From an uncultured Alistipes sp. (GTDB taxonomy: Bacteria > Bacteroidota > Bacteroidia > Bacteroidales > Rikenellaceae): DNA of 64,000 bases. Shown one piece after another: positions 1-10,930 of this stretch (positions are counted from its first letter, which is position 1; every line of letters starts with the position of its first letter). Position numbers and translations under genes: made by a program. The notes under the pieces were generated by a model. It was not told the origin of the DNA. It made no database searches and saw only the letters and a program-made list of their open reading frames with translations. Location: positions 1 to 64,000 of the forward strand of contig CAJUMU010000003.1 in the NCBI GenBank assembly GCA_910587675.1, written 5' to 3'.

Positions 1-380
1 AAGGTTTGTCCTAACCTTTAGAATATGTTTTCGGTTACGGTGGTTGAACCGTCCTTCTCTGCAAAGGTAACATAACTTTTCTCCTTTTAGTTATGCGACC
101 CGTATAAAAACGACAAAAGACGAAACGTGAACCTGACTTAAGAGATAAGCCCGCGTATAAACGCACTTGCATTACTTAATCACCGTAGGTAGTGGCAACC
201 CGTCAGAATTCCATAATACAAGAGGCCCACGCCCGTCATGGCGCAGTGTTCGATGTACTCACCAATCGGGCGTGGTAACGACCCGACGGGACATCCTCTT
301 ATTGCCATCTGACTGTAAAATGCCACTTTTACGATGATAGCAATGCGATTCGCGTCTTTCTCGACGGATCGCTTGCCCAA
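1..380 (-). other. structured leader or small-RNA candidate, no confident CDS
   Basis: This stretch has lower GC than the rest and no gene I can support. Read on the minus strand it lies just downstream of a strong promoter. It holds a perfect 9-bp stem (227-235 with 267-275, 31-nt loop), a 6-bp stem enclosing it (199-204 with 285-290), and a competing 6-bp pairing (220-225 with 295-300). Two small hairpins follow near the window edge (32-51 and 1-18). A possible second -7 element (TACCTTTG, 62-69) could start a gene lying left of the window. The only open frame (66 codons) begins at a TTG inside the promoter, so a protein from that start is unlikely; a shorter internal start is possible. It could be a regulatory leader or a small RNA. 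Confidence 0.4.
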
Positions 381-408
381 AAGTAGTACAAATAATTGTA
401 TCGTACAA
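378..408 (-). promoter_or_regulatory. Bacteroidetes-type promoter (minus strand)
   Basis: On the minus strand TTG (406-408) is followed after exactly 20 bp by TACTTTTG (378-385), a full match to TTG-N20-TAnnTTTG. Transcription would start near 371 and run toward the window's left edge through the structured leader. Confidence 0.7.
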
Positions 409-482
409 CAATTTGCATGCTTTTTTTGCTATTTTTCGTGTTTTCGGGGGATTTTTATGTGATTTTAGGGTCCGCGGGCCTG

Positions 483-578
483 CTGTTCGCCGACGGCGGA
501 GGGCTGCGCGAGCCTTTGGCGAGTAGCAGTCCGCCGCGGTGGGGCGGCGGCGAACTGCGCGACTCGGAGAGTCGCAAT
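483..578 (+). repeat. intergenic palindromic repeat family A, copy 1
   Basis: GC-rich repeat opening with CTGTTCGCCGACGGCGG and containing CAGTCCGCCGC and GCGGCGGCGAACTG. GTTCGCCG pairs with CGGCGAAC across the element and CCGCCGC pairs with GCGGCGG inside it. The 3' hairpin here is GCGACTC-GGA-GAGTCGC (559-575), which differs from the other copies but is still self-complementary. It lies directly before a family B copy. Confidence 0.8.
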
Positions 579-593
579 ACCTATCTATAATAT

Positions 594-691
594 ATTCGGG
601 CAGCAGCCTGCGGTGGCTCGCGCAATGAGCGAATGCGAATAGCGGGCCTCCGCTGGGCGGAGGCTGCGGCCCGCGCGGTTCTTCGAACCGC
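594..691 (+). repeat. intergenic palindromic repeat family B, copy 1
   Basis: Begins ATTCGGGCAGCAGCCTGCGG and contains the inverted repeat GCCTCCGC/GCGGAGGC within a CGGGCC/GGCCCG stem. It ends in the hairpin GCGGTTC-TTC-GAACCGC (675-691). It closely matches 46691-46787. No coding potential is seen. Confidence 0.75.
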
Positions 692-702
692 AATCACCCA
701 CG

Positions 703-733
703 AAAAAAGCCGCCCCGAGAAAGGGACGGCTTT
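703..733 (-). terminator. rho-independent terminator of fba
   Basis: A stem of AGCCG-CCC paired with GGG-CGGCT (one mismatch) is followed on the minus strand by a run of T. It lies about 25 bp past the fba stop codon. Confidence 0.75.
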
Positions 734-755
734 CGATTATACTCGACGCTCGGGA

Positions 756-1748
756 TTAAGCCTTGCCGGCAGAACCCAAAACGTTCTCGCACTTGTGCAT
801 GTAGAGCTTCTTCAACTCGTCGCGAGCGGGACCCAGATACTTGCGGGGGTCGAACTCTGCGGGATTGTCCACGAACACCTTGCGAACGGCTGCGGTCATA
901 GCCAGACGGCCGTCCGAGTCGATGTTGATCTTGCAAACGGCGCTCTTGGCAGCCTGACGGAGCTGCTCCTCGGGGATACCTACCGCATCCTTCAGCGCGC
1001 CGCCGTGGGTGTTGATGATCTTCACGTACTCCTGAGGAACCGACGACGATCCGTGCAGCACGATGGGGAATCCCGGGAGCTGCTTCTCGATCTCGGCGAG
1101 GATGTCGAAACGCAAGGGGGGCGGAACCAAGATACCCTCGGCGTTGCGGGTGCACTGCTCGGGCTTGAACTTGTTGGCTCCGTGCGAGGTGCCGATCGAG
1201 ATGGCGAGCGAATCCACGCCCGTCTTGCTTACGAAATCAACGACCTCCTCGGGACGGGTGTAGGTGTGGTGCTCGGCCGAAACCTCGTCCTCGACGCCTG
1301 CCAGCACGCCCAGCTCGCCCTCGACAGTCACGTCGAACTGATGAGCGTAATCCACCACCTGCTTGGTGAGAGCCACGTTCTCGTCATAGGGCAGATGCGA
1401 ACCGTCGATCATCACCGACGAGAAGCCCATGTCGATGCAGCTCTTGCACAGCTCGAACGAGTTGCCGTGGTCGAGGTGCAAGCAGATGGGAATATTCTTG
1501 CCCAACTCCTTGGCATACTCGACGGCGCCCTGCGCCATGTAACGCAACAGGGTCTGGTTGGCGTACTTGCGCGCACCCGAAGACACCTGAAGAATAACGG
1601 GCGACGAAGCCTCGACGCAAGCCGAGATGATAGCCTGCATCTGCTCCATGTTGTTGAAGTTGAATGCCGGAATGGCATAACCTCCGTCGATTGCCTTCTT
1701 GAACATCTCGCGGGTGTTCACAAGACCCAGCTCTTTGTAAGATACCAT
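756..1748 (-). CDS. fba: class II fructose-1,6-bisphosphate aldolase
   Basis: Cytosolic zinc enzyme that reversibly cleaves fructose 1,6-bisphosphate into dihydroxyacetone phosphate and glyceraldehyde 3-phosphate, in glycolysis and gluconeogenesis. The 330-residue protein is full length for the family. It shows the zinc-site motif HLDHGNS near residue 90, the SVMIDGSHLPYDEN segment, GELGVLAGVEDE, and the phosphate-binding region HGSSSVP followed by KINIDSDGR. The start codon gives the standard N-terminus (MVSYKELGLV). It lies downstream of fabD in the same direction with a 157-bp gap, a -7 element of its own and a terminator after it, so it is probably expressed mainly alone. The identification is secure. 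Confidence 0.96.
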   Translation of the reverse strand: MVSYKELGLVNTREMFKKAIDGGYAIPAFNFNNMEQMQAIISACVEASSPVILQVSSGARKYANQTLLRYMAQGAVEYAKELGKNIPICLHLDHGNSFELCKSCIDMGFSSVMIDGSHLPYDENVALTKQVVDYAHQFDVTVEGELGVLAGVEDEVSAEHHTYTRPEEVVDFVSKTGVDSLAISIGTSHGANKFKPEQCTRNAEGILVPPPLRFDILAEIEKQLPGFPIVLHGSSSVPQEYVKIINTHGGALKDAVGIPEEQLRQAAKSAVCKINIDSDGRLAMTAAVRKVFVDNPAEFDPRKYLGPARDELKKLYMHKCENVLGSAGKA

Positions 1749-1845
1749 AATTCTGTTTTTATGTTAAGTTAATGAATCCTATCGTTTTCCGTCGGCACCC
1801 GCCGCTCCGTCGCGCCACCTCGGGCGCGGGCGCGGACAACCGACT

Positions 1846-1853
1846 GCAAATAT
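1846..1853 (-). promoter_or_regulatory. probable -7 element of fba
   Basis: TATATTTG on the minus strand matches the TAnnTTTG element. No clear TTG lies 20 bp upstream, so the promoter is incomplete as read. It would give an fba leader of roughly 90 nt. Confidence 0.45.
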
Positions 1854-1905
1854 ACGAAGTTTTTACGTAAAAAGGCGCGTTGGGCGACAAATACGACGCC
1901 CCTCC

Positions 1906-2787
1906 TTACATGGCGGCTTTCGACTCCACCGCAGCCTCGGCGTCCACCTTCTTGATAAGACCCTGAAGCACGTTGCCCGGGCCCAGCTCGGTGAACTCCG
2001 TCACGCCGTCGGCGAGCATGTTGCGCACGATCTGCGTCCAGCGCACGGGAGCCGTGAGCTGCGCGATGAGGTTCGCCTTGATCTTCTCGGGATCGGTCTG
2101 CGGCTGCGCGTCGACATTCTGGTAAATGGGGCACACGGGCGTGTGGAACTCCACCTCGGCGATAGCCTGCTCCAGTTCGGCGCGGGCATCCTCCATCAGG
2201 GGCGAGTGGAACGCTCCTCCCACGGGCAGACGCAACGCGCGGCGCGCGCCGGCCTCCTTCAGACGGGCGCATGCGGCATCGACGGCCTCGTCGGCGCCCG
2301 AGATCACCAGCTGACCCGGGCAGTTATAGTTGGCCGCCACGACCACGCCGTCGATATCGGCGCAAGCCTGCTCCACCACGGCGTCGTCCAGACCCAGTAT
2401 GGCAGCCATGCTGCCCGGGCGATTCTCGCAGCACTTCTGCATGGCCATCGCACGCTTCGACACCAGACGCAATCCGTCCTCGAACGACACGGCACCCGAA
2501 ACCACCAACGCCGAGAACTCGCCGAGCGAGTGTCCCGCAACGGCGTCGGGCTTCACGCCCAGCACCTTGGCCAGAATAACCGAGTGGAGGAACACCGCGG
2601 GCTGCGTCACCTTGGTCTGCTTCAGCTCGTCGGCCGTGCCGCCGAACATGATGTCGGTGATGCGGAATCCGAGAATCTCGTCGGCCTTCTCGAAGAGCGC
2701 CTTGGCCGATTCGTTGTTTTCGTATAGATCTTTTCCCATGCCCGAGAACTGGGCTCCCTGACCCGGGAATACATAAGCGTGTTTCAT
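1906..2787 (-). CDS. fabD: malonyl CoA-acyl carrier protein transacylase
   Basis: Moves malonyl from coenzyme A to acyl carrier protein, supplying the extender unit for type II fatty acid synthesis in the cytosol. The 293-residue protein has the N-terminal FPGQGAQ motif, the nucleophile elbow GHSLGE with Ser87, and the downstream GGAFHSPLM segment carrying the catalytic His. Length and motif order are normal. A matched TTG-N20-TAACTTTG promoter sits just upstream and the gene diverges from the esterase at 3003. No other fatty acid genes are adjacent. The identification is secure. Confidence 0.96.
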   Translation of the reverse strand: MKHAYVFPGQGAQFSGMGKDLYENNESAKALFEKADEILGFRITDIMFGGTADELKQTKVTQPAVFLHSVILAKVLGVKPDAVAGHSLGEFSALVVSGAVSFEDGLRLVSKRAMAMQKCCENRPGSMAAILGLDDAVVEQACADIDGVVVAANYNCPGQLVISGADEAVDAACARLKEAGARRALRLPVGGAFHSPLMEDARAELEQAIAEVEFHTPVCPIYQNVDAQPQTDPEKIKANLIAQLTAPVRWTQIVRNMLADGVTEFTELGPGNVLQGLIKKVDAEAAVESKAAM

Positions 2788-2812
2788 AATTCGATACGAT
2801 ATTAATTTTCGG

Positions 2813-2844
2813 CAAAGTTAAAACCTATCTCGCTATTTTGCAAA
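2813..2844 (-). promoter_or_regulatory. fabD promoter
   Basis: On the minus strand TTTG (2841-2844) and TAACTTTG (2813-2820) are separated by exactly 20 bp. The predicted start near 2806 leaves a leader of about 20 nt before the fabD ATG. Confidence 0.8.
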
Positions 2845-2935
2845 CACGATCAATATTTTCGGCCCCGTCGGCTGACAGCGCAGACCGCAAGCTGCCGCCC
2901 GCAGCAAATCGAACGGCCGATTGCCCCGAACAATA

Positions 2936-2967
2936 TTTGCATATTGCGAATTTATCCGCTAACTTTG
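2936..2967 (+). promoter_or_regulatory. promoter of the esterase gene
   Basis: TTTG (2936-2939), 20 bp, then TAACTTTG (2960-2967): a full match to the Bacteroidetes consensus. It lies 35 bp before the ATG at 3003 and is divergent from the fabD promoter. Confidence 0.8.
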
Positions 2968-3002
2968 ATACCGAGTTACCTAAATATTAAAACTACCTTA
3001 TT

Positions 3003-4154
3003 ATGAAAAAACTCTTTATATCGTTAGCGGCGATATTGCTCTCGTGCGTCGCCGCGCAAGCCCAGCAGGCTCTGTGGAGCCGCGCCAATGTCGTCTCGCC
3101 GCAGATCAACGACGACGGCAGCGTCACTTTCCGTCTCAACGCGCCCCAAGCCGACAAGGCGGCCGTGGCGGGCGACTTCACCACCAAGGACGGCAAGGAT
3201 ATAGGGTACGGCGAAATGACCCGCGACGAAAAGGGCGTGTGGGAGTTCACCACGCCGCCCCTGCGGTCGGAGCTTTACAGCTACACCTTCCTCGTCGACG
3301 GCGTCAGGATGTGCGATCCGTCGAACGTATACATCAACCGCGACGTGGCGTCGGTGATGAACATACTCATCACCGACGGCGACCGCGGCGACCTCTACAA
3401 AGTAAACGACGTGCCTCACGGCAGCGTGAAGCGTTGCTGGTACGACAGCCCGACGCTGGGCAAGCAGCGCCGCATGACCGTATACACCCCCGCGGGTTAC
3501 GAGCAGGGCAAGGAGAAATACCCCGTCCTCTATCTGCTTCACGGCGCGGGCGGCGACGAGGAGGCGTGGATGACCCTCGGCCGCACGTCACAGATCATGG
3601 ACAACCTCATAGCCAAAGGGCAGTGCCGTCCGATGATCGTGGTGATGACAAACGGCAATCCGTGGCAGCAGGCGGCCCCGGGCGAATCGGCCGCAGGCAT
3701 GACGCAGCCCGCCATGAAGTTCGACCCCTCGCAGAAATCGTTCGAGGAGGCCTTCGGCGACGTGATCTCGTACGTGGAGAGCAACTATCGCACTATCCGC
3801 AAGAAGGAGGCGCGCGCCGTGGCGGGTCTGTCGATGGGCGGCGGCCACTCGTTCAACATCTCGCGCATGTACCCCGACAAGTTCGATTACGTGGGACTCT
3901 TCTCGGCGGCGGTAGGCGGCGTCAAGGACGCCGACGTGGCGGCGAGCCTCGCAGCGCAGCGCGACAAGGGTTTCAAACTCTACTGGATCGCCTGCGGCAA
4001 CACCGACTTCCTCTACGGGGCCAACAAGGATTACATGAAATATCTCGATTCGATCGGTTTCCCCTACACCTATCGCGAGAGCGACGGCGGCCACATCTGG
4101 CGCAACTGGCGCATCTACCTCTCGGAGTTCGCTCCGATGTTGTTCGCGAAATGA
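3003..4154 (+). CDS. secreted esterase with N-terminal CBM48/E-set domain
   Basis: Probably a periplasmic or surface carbohydrate esterase of the esterase D/feruloyl-esterase (XynZ-like) family, removing ester groups from plant glycans. Residues 1-20 form a signal peptide ending AQA. Residues about 25-120 form a CBM48-like immunoglobulin fold. Residues about 140-383 form the alpha/beta hydrolase: oxyanion region LLHGAGGDEEAW, nucleophile elbow GLSMGG with Ser277, and a late GGHIW motif supplying the likely catalytic His. The first gene of a rightward glycan cluster, it has its own promoter and an 87-bp gap before the GH43 gene. The exact ester substrate (feruloyl, acetyl or other) cannot be read from sequence. 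Confidence 0.85.
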   Translation: MKKLFISLAAILLSCVAAQAQQALWSRANVVSPQINDDGSVTFRLNAPQADKAAVAGDFTTKDGKDIGYGEMTRDEKGVWEFTTPPLRSELYSYTFLVDGVRMCDPSNVYINRDVASVMNILITDGDRGDLYKVNDVPHGSVKRCWYDSPTLGKQRRMTVYTPAGYEQGKEKYPVLYLLHGAGGDEEAWMTLGRTSQIMDNLIAKGQCRPMIVVMTNGNPWQQAAPGESAAGMTQPAMKFDPSQKSFEEAFGDVISYVESNYRTIRKKEARAVAGLSMGGGHSFNISRMYPDKFDYVGLFSAAVGGVKDADVAASLAAQRDKGFKLYWIACGNTDFLYGANKDYMKYLDSIGFPYTYRESDGGHIWRNWRIYLSEFAPMLFAK

Positions 4155-4241
4155 TCTTTGCGATATACGTGCCGTCACTCCGTTTGGCGGGACGGGGAAT
4201 AATCGCTATTTTCGCAAAATAATGACAACTGTTTTACGAAA

Positions 4242-5270
4242 ATGAAAAATTTCCCCATCTTATCGGCCCTCCTGCTCGCGGCGATACTCGCCGCGGCGGG
4301 ATGCGGCGGCACGAACGACACATATGCCAACCCGCTCGCGACGGCGGAGGGCGACACGCTCCGCATAGCCGATCCTTTCGTGTACAAGCACGAGGGCGTC
4401 TACTACCTTACAGGCACCACGGGCAACGACGGCTTCGATTACTACACCTCGCCCGATCTTGTGACGTGGCGTTTCGGCGGCACGCTCTACCGACGCCCCG
4501 CCGACCACTTCGGCACCGACTGCTTCTGGGCCCCCGAGGTGAAGTATTACCGCGGCCGTTTCTACATGACCTACAGTTGCGCCGACCCCGCGCGCGGCAT
4601 TCTGCTCACGTGCCTCGCGGCGAGCGACACCCCCGACGGGCCGTTCCGCGACCTGCACACGCCGTGGTTCGCGCCCGAATACTCGGCCATCGACTGCCAT
4701 ATCTTCGTCGATGACGACGAGCGCGAAACTCCCTATCTGTACTACTCCTGCAACGGCCACCGCGACGGTTACGCTTTCGGCGAGATATACGCCGCGCGGC
4801 TCAAAGAGGATCTGTCGGGTTTCGACGGCGAACCGATCCTCATCTCGCAAGCCTCGCAACCGTGGGAGTTGGTGCGCAGCGACGTGAACCGCTGCAACGA
4901 GGGGCCGTTCGTCTTCAAACACGGCGACACATATTATATGACCTATTCGGCCAACGACACGGGATACGAATATTACGGCGTGGGAGTGTCGACAGCCCCG
5001 TCGCCTCTCGGCCCGTGGACCAAAGCGGAGGACAACCCGCTGATGACCACCGATCTCGACGCGGGCGTCTCGTCGCCCGGGCACAACTCGATAGTCGAAT
5101 CGCCCGACGGCAGCGAGACGTTCATAGTTTACCATCGCCACGCCGATCCTCGCGGCGCGCGTCCCTCGTGGGATCGGGTGACGTGCATCGACCGCATTTA
5201 CATCGACGATGCGGGCCGTCTGCGCATCGTGGGGCCGACAAACACCCCGCAACGACGCCCGAAGCGGTAA
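4242..5270 (+). CDS. GH43 family glycoside hydrolase lipoprotein
   Basis: Five-bladed beta-propeller glycosidase, probably acting on arabinose- or xylose-containing oligosaccharides. A lipoprotein signal (LAAAGC, lipidated Cys21) places it in the periplasm or on the outer membrane. GH43 signatures are visible: ADPFV with catalytic-base Asp44, DCHIFVDDD as the pKa-modulating region, and NEGPFVFKHGDTYYMTYS carrying the general acid Glu. The 342-residue length suits a single-domain enzyme. It follows the esterase in the same direction, a pairing typical of arabinoxylan-side-chain removal. Arabinosidase versus xylosidase activity is not decided here. Confidence 0.87.
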   Translation: MKNFPILSALLLAAILAAAGCGGTNDTYANPLATAEGDTLRIADPFVYKHEGVYYLTGTTGNDGFDYYTSPDLVTWRFGGTLYRRPADHFGTDCFWAPEVKYYRGRFYMTYSCADPARGILLTCLAASDTPDGPFRDLHTPWFAPEYSAIDCHIFVDDDERETPYLYYSCNGHRDGYAFGEIYAARLKEDLSGFDGEPILISQASQPWELVRSDVNRCNEGPFVFKHGDTYYMTYSANDTGYEYYGVGVSTAPSPLGPWTKAEDNPLMTTDLDAGVSSPGHNSIVESPDGSETFIVYHRHADPRGARPSWDRVTCIDRIYIDDAGRLRIVGPTNTPQRRPKR

Positions 5271-5297
5271 ATGTTTCGTTTTATCCGAAAAAGATTT

Positions 5298-5305
5298 TAC
5301 CTTTG
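5298..5305 (+). promoter_or_regulatory. -7 element upstream of the ROK gene
   Basis: TACCTTTG lies 31 bp before the ATG at 5336. The expected TTG 20 bp upstream is replaced by a TTTC-like sequence at about 5274-5277, so the promoter is imperfect. It suggests the ROK gene can be transcribed apart from the GH43 gene. Confidence 0.5.
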
Positions 5306-5335
5306 TGTAAAATTCTAATCTAAACGAACTACACT

Positions 5336-6445
5336 ATGTACAGAGAAGATAACCGCACGGTAGTCACGCTCGACGCCGGCGGAACAAATTTCGTATTCGG
5401 CGCGATACGCGCCAACAAATTCATCGTCGATCCCATAACCATGCCGTCGAACGCCGACGACCTCGATCGTTGCCTCGCCACCATGGTGGAGGGATTCGAA
5501 CGCGTCATAGCGCAGCTCGACGCCAAACCCGCTGCCATAAGTTTCGCGTTCCCGGGTCCGGCCGACTACCCCAACGGCATCATCGGCGGCCACCTGCCCA
5601 ACTTCCCGTCGTTCCGCGACGGCGTCGCGCTCGGCCCATTCTTGGAGGATAAATTCGGCATTCCCGTATACATAAACAACGACGCCGACCTGTACGCCTA
5701 CGGCGAGGCTCTGGCGGGCGCGCTGCCCGCACTCAACGAGCGTCTGGCCGCTGCGGGCTGCGACAAACGCTACCGCAATCTGCTGGGCTACACCTTCGGC
5801 ACGGGATTCGGATTCGGATTCGTCACCGACGGCGAGCTGCACGTGGGCGACAACTCGTGCGTGGAGACCTTCTGCCTCAAGCATAAATACATGCCCGACG
5901 TGATGGTGGAGGACGGCGTGGCCGTTCGCGCCGTGAAACGAATGTACGCCGAACTCTCGGGCGTAAAGGATCCCTCGCTGGAGCCTAAGGACATCTTCGA
6001 CATAGCCGAAGGCAAGCGCGAGGGCGACCGCGAAGCCGCACGCGGGGCGTTCGCCTCGATGGGCGCGGTGGCGGGCGACGCGATGGCGACGGCCGTGACG
6101 CTTATCGACGGCGTGATCGTAATCGGCGGCGGCATCACCGCGGCGGCGAAATATATCATGCCGTCGCTGCTGCGCGAGTTGCGTTCGCGTATGTTCCAAC
6201 TCGACGGCGGCATTCTGAACCGCGTGCAGATGAAGGTTTACGACCTCGACGACGAGGCGGAGTTCGCCGAGTTCGCGCGCGGCGAGTCGCGAAGCATAAA
6301 GGTTTACGGCTCGGACCGCGAGGTGGTTTACGATCCGCAGAAACGCATAGGCGTAATGATCTCGAAGATCGGCGCAAGCACTGCCATATCGCTCGGCGCG
6401 TACGCCTTCGCCCTGAACGATATCGACAAGCGGCAGGGGAAATAA
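5336..6445 (+). CDS. ROK family sugar kinase (glucokinase-like)
   Basis: Cytosolic ATP-dependent sugar kinase or related ROK protein. The N-terminus carries the phosphate-binding DAGGTN motif, followed by AFPGPADY and a second glycine-rich segment, GYTFGTGFGFGFV, in the middle. No N-terminal DNA-binding helix-turn-helix is present, so a kinase role is favoured over a ROK repressor. The ROK zinc-site cysteine cluster is not evident. At 369 residues it is longer than a minimal glucokinase (about 300). It sits among secreted glycan-degrading enzymes and plausibly phosphorylates the released sugar; the substrate is unknown. A family A repeat starts right after the stop codon. Confidence 0.8.
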   Translation: MYREDNRTVVTLDAGGTNFVFGAIRANKFIVDPITMPSNADDLDRCLATMVEGFERVIAQLDAKPAAISFAFPGPADYPNGIIGGHLPNFPSFRDGVALGPFLEDKFGIPVYINNDADLYAYGEALAGALPALNERLAAAGCDKRYRNLLGYTFGTGFGFGFVTDGELHVGDNSCVETFCLKHKYMPDVMVEDGVAVRAVKRMYAELSGVKDPSLEPKDIFDIAEGKREGDREAARGAFASMGAVAGDAMATAVTLIDGVIVIGGGITAAAKYIMPSLLRELRSRMFQLDGGILNRVQMKVYDLDDEAEFAEFARGESRSIKVYGSDREVVYDPQKRIGVMISKIGASTAISLGAYAFALNDIDKRQGK

Positions 6446-6446
6446 T

Positions 6447-6544
6447 ATCGACATCGCTCGGCGATGTCGGCAGTTCGCCGCCACCCCGCGCGGCGGACTG
6501 CAATTCGCTTTACGCTCATACGCGTCCTCCGCTGTCGGCGAACC
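6447..6544 (-). repeat. intergenic palindromic repeat family A, copy 2
   Basis: Same element as at 483, 14044, 58616 and 63349 but in the opposite orientation. Its end hairpin, read on the minus strand, is GACATCGC-CGA-GCGATGTC. It begins within 2 bp of the ROK stop codon and precedes the terminator of that gene. Confidence 0.8.
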
Positions 6545-6560
6545 GCCCTTATTTACACCC

Positions 6561-6607
6561 ATTCGTCCCCTGCCTAACGCATTCAGGTCGGGGACGAATT
6601 TTCATTT
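6561..6607 (+). terminator. terminator after the ROK gene
   Basis: ATTCGTCCCC (6561-6570) pairs perfectly with GGGGACGAAT (6590-6599). TTTTCATTTT follows, as expected for rho-independent termination on the plus strand. Confidence 0.75.
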
Positions 6608-6670
6608 TCGCGCAATCCGCTCGGCGACGACAATTTTTCGCCTGCCGACACGTTATACTAACCGAGGCAT

Positions 6671-6701
6671 TTGCAAATATCTCCCCGAATGGTTATATTT
6701 G
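6671..6701 (+). promoter_or_regulatory. promoter of the EEP-family gene and GH2 gene
   Basis: TTG (6671-6673), 20 bp, TATATTTG (6694-6701): a full consensus match. It lies 35 bp before the ATG at 6737 and probably drives both this gene and the GH2 gene 28 bp further on. Its position rules out any translation start at 6671. Confidence 0.8.
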
Positions 6702-6736
6702 CAAATCGCAAACCTTACAACACTAACTTTTTGACA

Positions 6737-7660
6737 ATGAAACGCACGATGTTTCTCGTCGCGCTCACGCTCGCCTTTGCGGCGGCTTCGGCGCAAAACC
6801 TTACCGTCGGATCCTACAACATCCGCAACGACAACTCGGGCGACGCCCGCAAAGGCGACGGCTGGGCGCAGCGTTGCCCCGTGATCTGCGAGCTGGTGCA
6901 GTGGGTCGATTACGATATCTTCGGCGCTCAGGAGGTGAAGAAAAACCAGCTCGACGACATGTCGGCCCTGCTGGCCGATTACGACCACGTTGGCGTGGGA
7001 CGCGACGACGGCAAGCACGGAGGCGAACACGAACCCATATTCTACAAACGCGACCGTTTCGAACTGCTCGACTCGGGCGACTTCTGGATCTCGCAGACTC
7101 CCGACGTCGCGGGATCGCGAGGCTGGGACGCCGCTCTGCCGCGCGTGTGCAGCTACGCCCGCTTCCGCGACAAACTCACCAAACGCCGCTTCTGGTACTT
7201 CAATCTTCACATGGACCATATCGGCGTCGAGGCGCGTCGCGAGGGGGCCAAACTCATCGTGGCCAAGGTGCGCGAGATGTGCGGCAAGGAGCCTGTGATC
7301 ATCACGGGCGACTACAACGTCGACCAAAACAACGAGATATACTCGATCTTCGCCTCGTCGGGCATCCTGAAGGATTCGTTCGAGGCGGCCGAGAAGCGGT
7401 TCGCCCGCAACGGCACATTCAACAGCTTCAAACCCGACCTCCATACCGAGAGCCGTATCGACCACATTTTCCTCTCGCCGAGTTTCGAGGTCGGCAACTA
7501 TGCCGTGCTGACCGACGGCTACTGGACCCCGAGCGAGGAGGTCGCCGCCGAGCTCAAGGGCGACGCCGCTCCGCAAGAGATCAGTTTCCGCCGTTACGTG
7601 CGCCGCTGCCCGTCGGACCACTACCCCGTGGCGGCGCGCATCCGTTTCGGCAAACGATAA
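6737..7660 (+). CDS. exported endonuclease/exonuclease/phosphatase family protein
   Basis: A 307-residue member of the EEP (DNase I-like) metal-dependent phosphoesterase fold, exported by an N-terminal signal peptide ending AASAQ. Motifs appear in order: GSYNIRNDN (metal-site Asn), GAQEVKKNQ (metal-site Glu), NLHMDHIG, GDYNVDQNN, DHIFLSP, and the C-terminal SDHYPV carrying the catalytic Asp-His. In Bacteroidales such proteins often sit in glycan loci and are annotated as endonucleases, but the true substrate (nucleic acid, sugar phosphate or lipid phosphate) is usually untested. The start at 6737 is chosen because upstream in-frame starts lie inside the promoter and it opens the signal peptide. 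It is co-directional with the GH2 gene, 28 bp away. Confidence 0.85.
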   Translation: MKRTMFLVALTLAFAAASAQNLTVGSYNIRNDNSGDARKGDGWAQRCPVICELVQWVDYDIFGAQEVKKNQLDDMSALLADYDHVGVGRDDGKHGGEHEPIFYKRDRFELLDSGDFWISQTPDVAGSRGWDAALPRVCSYARFRDKLTKRRFWYFNLHMDHIGVEARREGAKLIVAKVREMCGKEPVIITGDYNVDQNNEIYSIFASSGILKDSFEAAEKRFARNGTFNSFKPDLHTESRIDHIFLSPSFEVGNYAVLTDGYWTPSEEVAAELKGDAAPQEISFRRYVRRCPSDHYPVAARIRFGKR

Positions 7661-7685
7661 AAACGACTTAAACAGCAAATATTAA

Positions 7686-10778
<3,093 letters not shown>

Positions 10779-10799
10779 TCGGACGAGACGATACGCGAC

Positions 10800-10838
10800 G
10801 CGGGCGGTTCGGTTTCGATCGGACCGCCCGCATCGTTT
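10800..10838 (+). terminator. terminator after the GH2 gene
   Basis: GCGGGCGGT (10800-10808) pairs with ACCGCCCGC (10823-10831), a 9-bp stem about 20 bp past the GH2 stop. A short T-rich stretch follows. Confidence 0.65.
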
Positions 10839-10897
10839 TCGGGCGCGGGGTCCGCAAAAAATCGCTGCCGCCCGCCCATAGGAACCAAATAAATAGT

Positions 10898-10905
10898 TAA
10901 CTTTG
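10898..10905 (+). promoter_or_regulatory. -7 element of the MFS transporter gene
   Basis: TAACTTTG lies 25 bp before the ATG at 10931. No TTG lies at the expected distance, so only half of the promoter is recognisable. Confidence 0.5.
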
Positions 10906-10930
10906 TCGTCTCGAAACTACATATCGCGAT

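Noticed and set aside
180..380. 66-codon minus-strand open frame
   Set aside because: Its start is a TTG inside the -7 box, so it cannot be translated from that codon. It overlaps the structured stems.
6671..6736. Upstream start for the EEP-family gene
   Set aside because: The TTG at 6671 is the -33 box of the promoter, and the signal peptide begins at 6737.
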